The notes under the pieces: model-generated
What the model was told of the DNA's origin: nothing
The model's input: the letters and a program-made list of their open reading frames with translations, nothing else
Database searches by the model: none
Source of the DNA: Tritrichomonas musculus
Lineage: Eukaryota; Parabasalia; Tritrichomonadida; Tritrichomonadidae
Direction of reading: 5' to 3'
Assembly (NCBI GenBank): GCA_039105265.1
Contig: JAPFFF010000011.1
Coordinates: forward strand, 2,356,001-2,420,000
DNA: 64,000 bases
Part shown: piece after piece, positions 63,119-64,000 of the stretch
How positions within the stretch are numbered: the stretch's first letter is position 1
Layout of the letters: every line of letters starts with the position of its first letter
Program-made: the position numbers and the translations under genes

Positions 63119-64000
63119 TTATCCTTTCAAATTTGAGAGCTCTAGCTTAGAGGTTAAAGTATTGAGTATTGAGTTCGTCTTTTTCATCGTCTTCTTCTCC
63201 ATCATATTCATCATCTTCTTCAATTCAATGATTATCGTCTTCTTCTTCTTCTCCACCATCATCATTGTCTTCTTCTTCTCCTCCTCCACCATCTTCATCA
63301 TCTTCATCATCATCATTATGGTCTTCTTCTTCTTCTCCTTCTCCACCATCATCATTGTCTTATTCTTCTTCTTCTCCATATCATCATCATCATTATCGTC
63401 TTTATCTTCATCTTCATCATCATCGTCTTCTTTTTCATCATCATCGTCTTCTTTTTCATCATCATTGTCTTCTTCTTCTCCATCATCTTCTTCTTCTTCA
63501 TCGTCTTCTTCATCATCATCATCATTGTCTTCTTCTTCATCATCATCATTGTCTTCATCATCATCATCATCATCGTCTTCTTCTTCTTCATCATCATCGT
63601 CTTCTTCTTCTTCTTCATCATTGTCTTCTTCTTCATCATCATCATCGTCTTCTTCTTCATCATCATCGTCTTCTTCTTCATCATCATCATCGTCTTCTTC
63701 TTCATCATCATCGTCTTCTTCTTCATCATCATCATTGTCTTCTTCTTCATCATCATCATCGTCTTCCTTTTCATCATCTTCTTCTCCATCATAATCGTCT
63801 TCTTCTTCATCATCTTCTTCTTCATCATCATCGTCTTCCTTTTCATCATCATCGTCTTCCTTTTCATCATCATCGTCTTCTTTTTCATCATCATCGTCTT
63901 CTTTTTCATCATCATTGTCTTCTTCTTCTCCATCATCTTCTTCTTCTTCATCGTCTTCTTCTTCATCATCATCATTGTCTTCTTCTTCATCATCATCATT
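63119..64000 (-). CDS. Partial acidic low-complexity (Asp/Glu) frame, runs off the window
   Basis: Read on the minus strand from the window edge, the frame is open as runs of D-D-D-E-E-E-D with occasional N, K and G down to about 63380. Below that point the same repeat is read in a different register (Met/Lys/Thr) until a stop at 63119. The acidic register itself, shifted by one, continues to near 63145 and ends in E-D-D-E-K-D-E-L-N-T-Q, which looks more natural. So a length change in the repeat has moved the frame, or the sequence has an assembly error in a microsatellite. If genuine it is the C-terminal tail of an acidic protein. The plus-strand poly-Ser frame is its shadow. Confidence 0.35.
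   Translation of the reverse strand, partial: NDDDEEEDNDDDEEEDDEEEEDDGEEEDNDDEKEDDDDEKEDDDDEKEDDDDEKEDDDDEEEDDEEEDDYDGEEDDEKEDDDDDEEEDNDDDEEEDDDDEEEDDDDDEEEDDDDEEEDDDDDEEEDNDEEEEEDDDDEEEEDDDDDDDEDNDDDEEEDNDDDDEEDDEEEEDDGEEEDNDDEKEDDDDEKEDDDDEDEDKDDNDDDDMEKKKNKTMMMVEKEKKKKTIMMMMKMMKMVEEEKKKTMMMVEKKKKTIIIELKKMMNMMEKKTMKKTNSILNTLTSKLELSNLKG
63180..64000. repeat. Trinucleotide-type microsatellite (TTC/ATC)
   Basis: At least 800 bases of mixed TCT/TCA/CGT trinucleotide words such as TCTTCTTCATCATCATCG, continuing past the window edge. Period mostly 3, with higher-order blocks of 15-27 bases. Confidence 0.9.

Noticed and set aside
63131-63170. D-arm-like string (TAGCTTAGAGGTTAAAGT)
   Set aside because: No T arm or acceptor partner follows; the sequence runs into the microsatellite.
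63162-63794. Plus-strand poly-Ser frame
   Set aside because: Shadow of the trinucleotide microsatellite; no unique sequence supports it.

Overview
The window is nuclear DNA of a parabasalid protist (a trichomonad, most likely Tritrichomonas or a close relative). Five things point there. Genes appear as single uninterrupted open frames on both strands, separated by very AT-rich spacers. One gene encodes an IBD-type transcription factor, the domain of the Trichomonas initiator-binding protein IBP39. Several genes carry trichomonad-like initiator (TCAYW) or M3-like (NRCSGYTN) motifs just upstream of the ATG. Several stop codons are followed by A (UAAA), the trichomonad polyadenylation context. 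A Polinton/Maverick fossil is present, and these are abundant in trichomonads. The species assignment is inference; no rRNA is in the window.

Layout. 0.1-12.1 kb: outer-arm dynein intermediate chain 2 with a long acidic repeat tail, a helical protein with SH3-like end, a divergent Rab-like GTPase, a 1021-residue coiled-coil protein and a PAK-type kinase. 12.4-12.8 kb: a 390-bp mariner-like MITE. About 13.2-17.5 kb: a compositionally distinct element with a low-complexity array, two small paralogous genes, an SF2 (origin-binding-protein-like) helicase with a pentapeptide-repeat tail, and 21-bp iterons. 18.9-31.7 kb: an unknown 381-residue protein, a PH/CLU-like/TPR protein, a single-domain voltage-gated channel, the IBD factor, a doublecortin-like/P-loop fusion and GTP-dependent PEP carboxykinase. 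32.5-38.1 kb: a talin-like protein with a C-terminal I/LWEQ actin-binding domain. 38-43.8 kb: mostly gene-free, with a second MITE-like element and an armadillo-like protein. About 43.85-50.03 kb: a broken Polinton/Maverick fossil with capsid, packaging-ATPase and protein-primed polymerase parts. 52.3-62.9 kb: proteasome subunit Rpn1, an unknown protein with an SR-rich tail, a gene desert, a two-repeat Myb factor and an unknown acidic protein. The last 0.9 kb is an acidic (Asp/Glu) low-complexity reading frame that runs off the window.

There are no operons; each host gene has its own short promoter. Functionally the host genes fall into flagellar/cytoskeletal (dynein chain, doublecortin-like, talin-like, PAK, coiled coil), trafficking (Rab-like, helical/SH3-like), core transcription (IBD and Myb factors, the two classes known to bind trichomonad core promoter motifs), proteostasis (Rpn1) and carbon metabolism (PEPCK). 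The best candidates for something undescribed are the helicase/iteron element at 13.2-17.5 kb, the shared TTCCCGCC site directly in front of the IBD and Myb genes, and the doublecortin/P-loop fusion.
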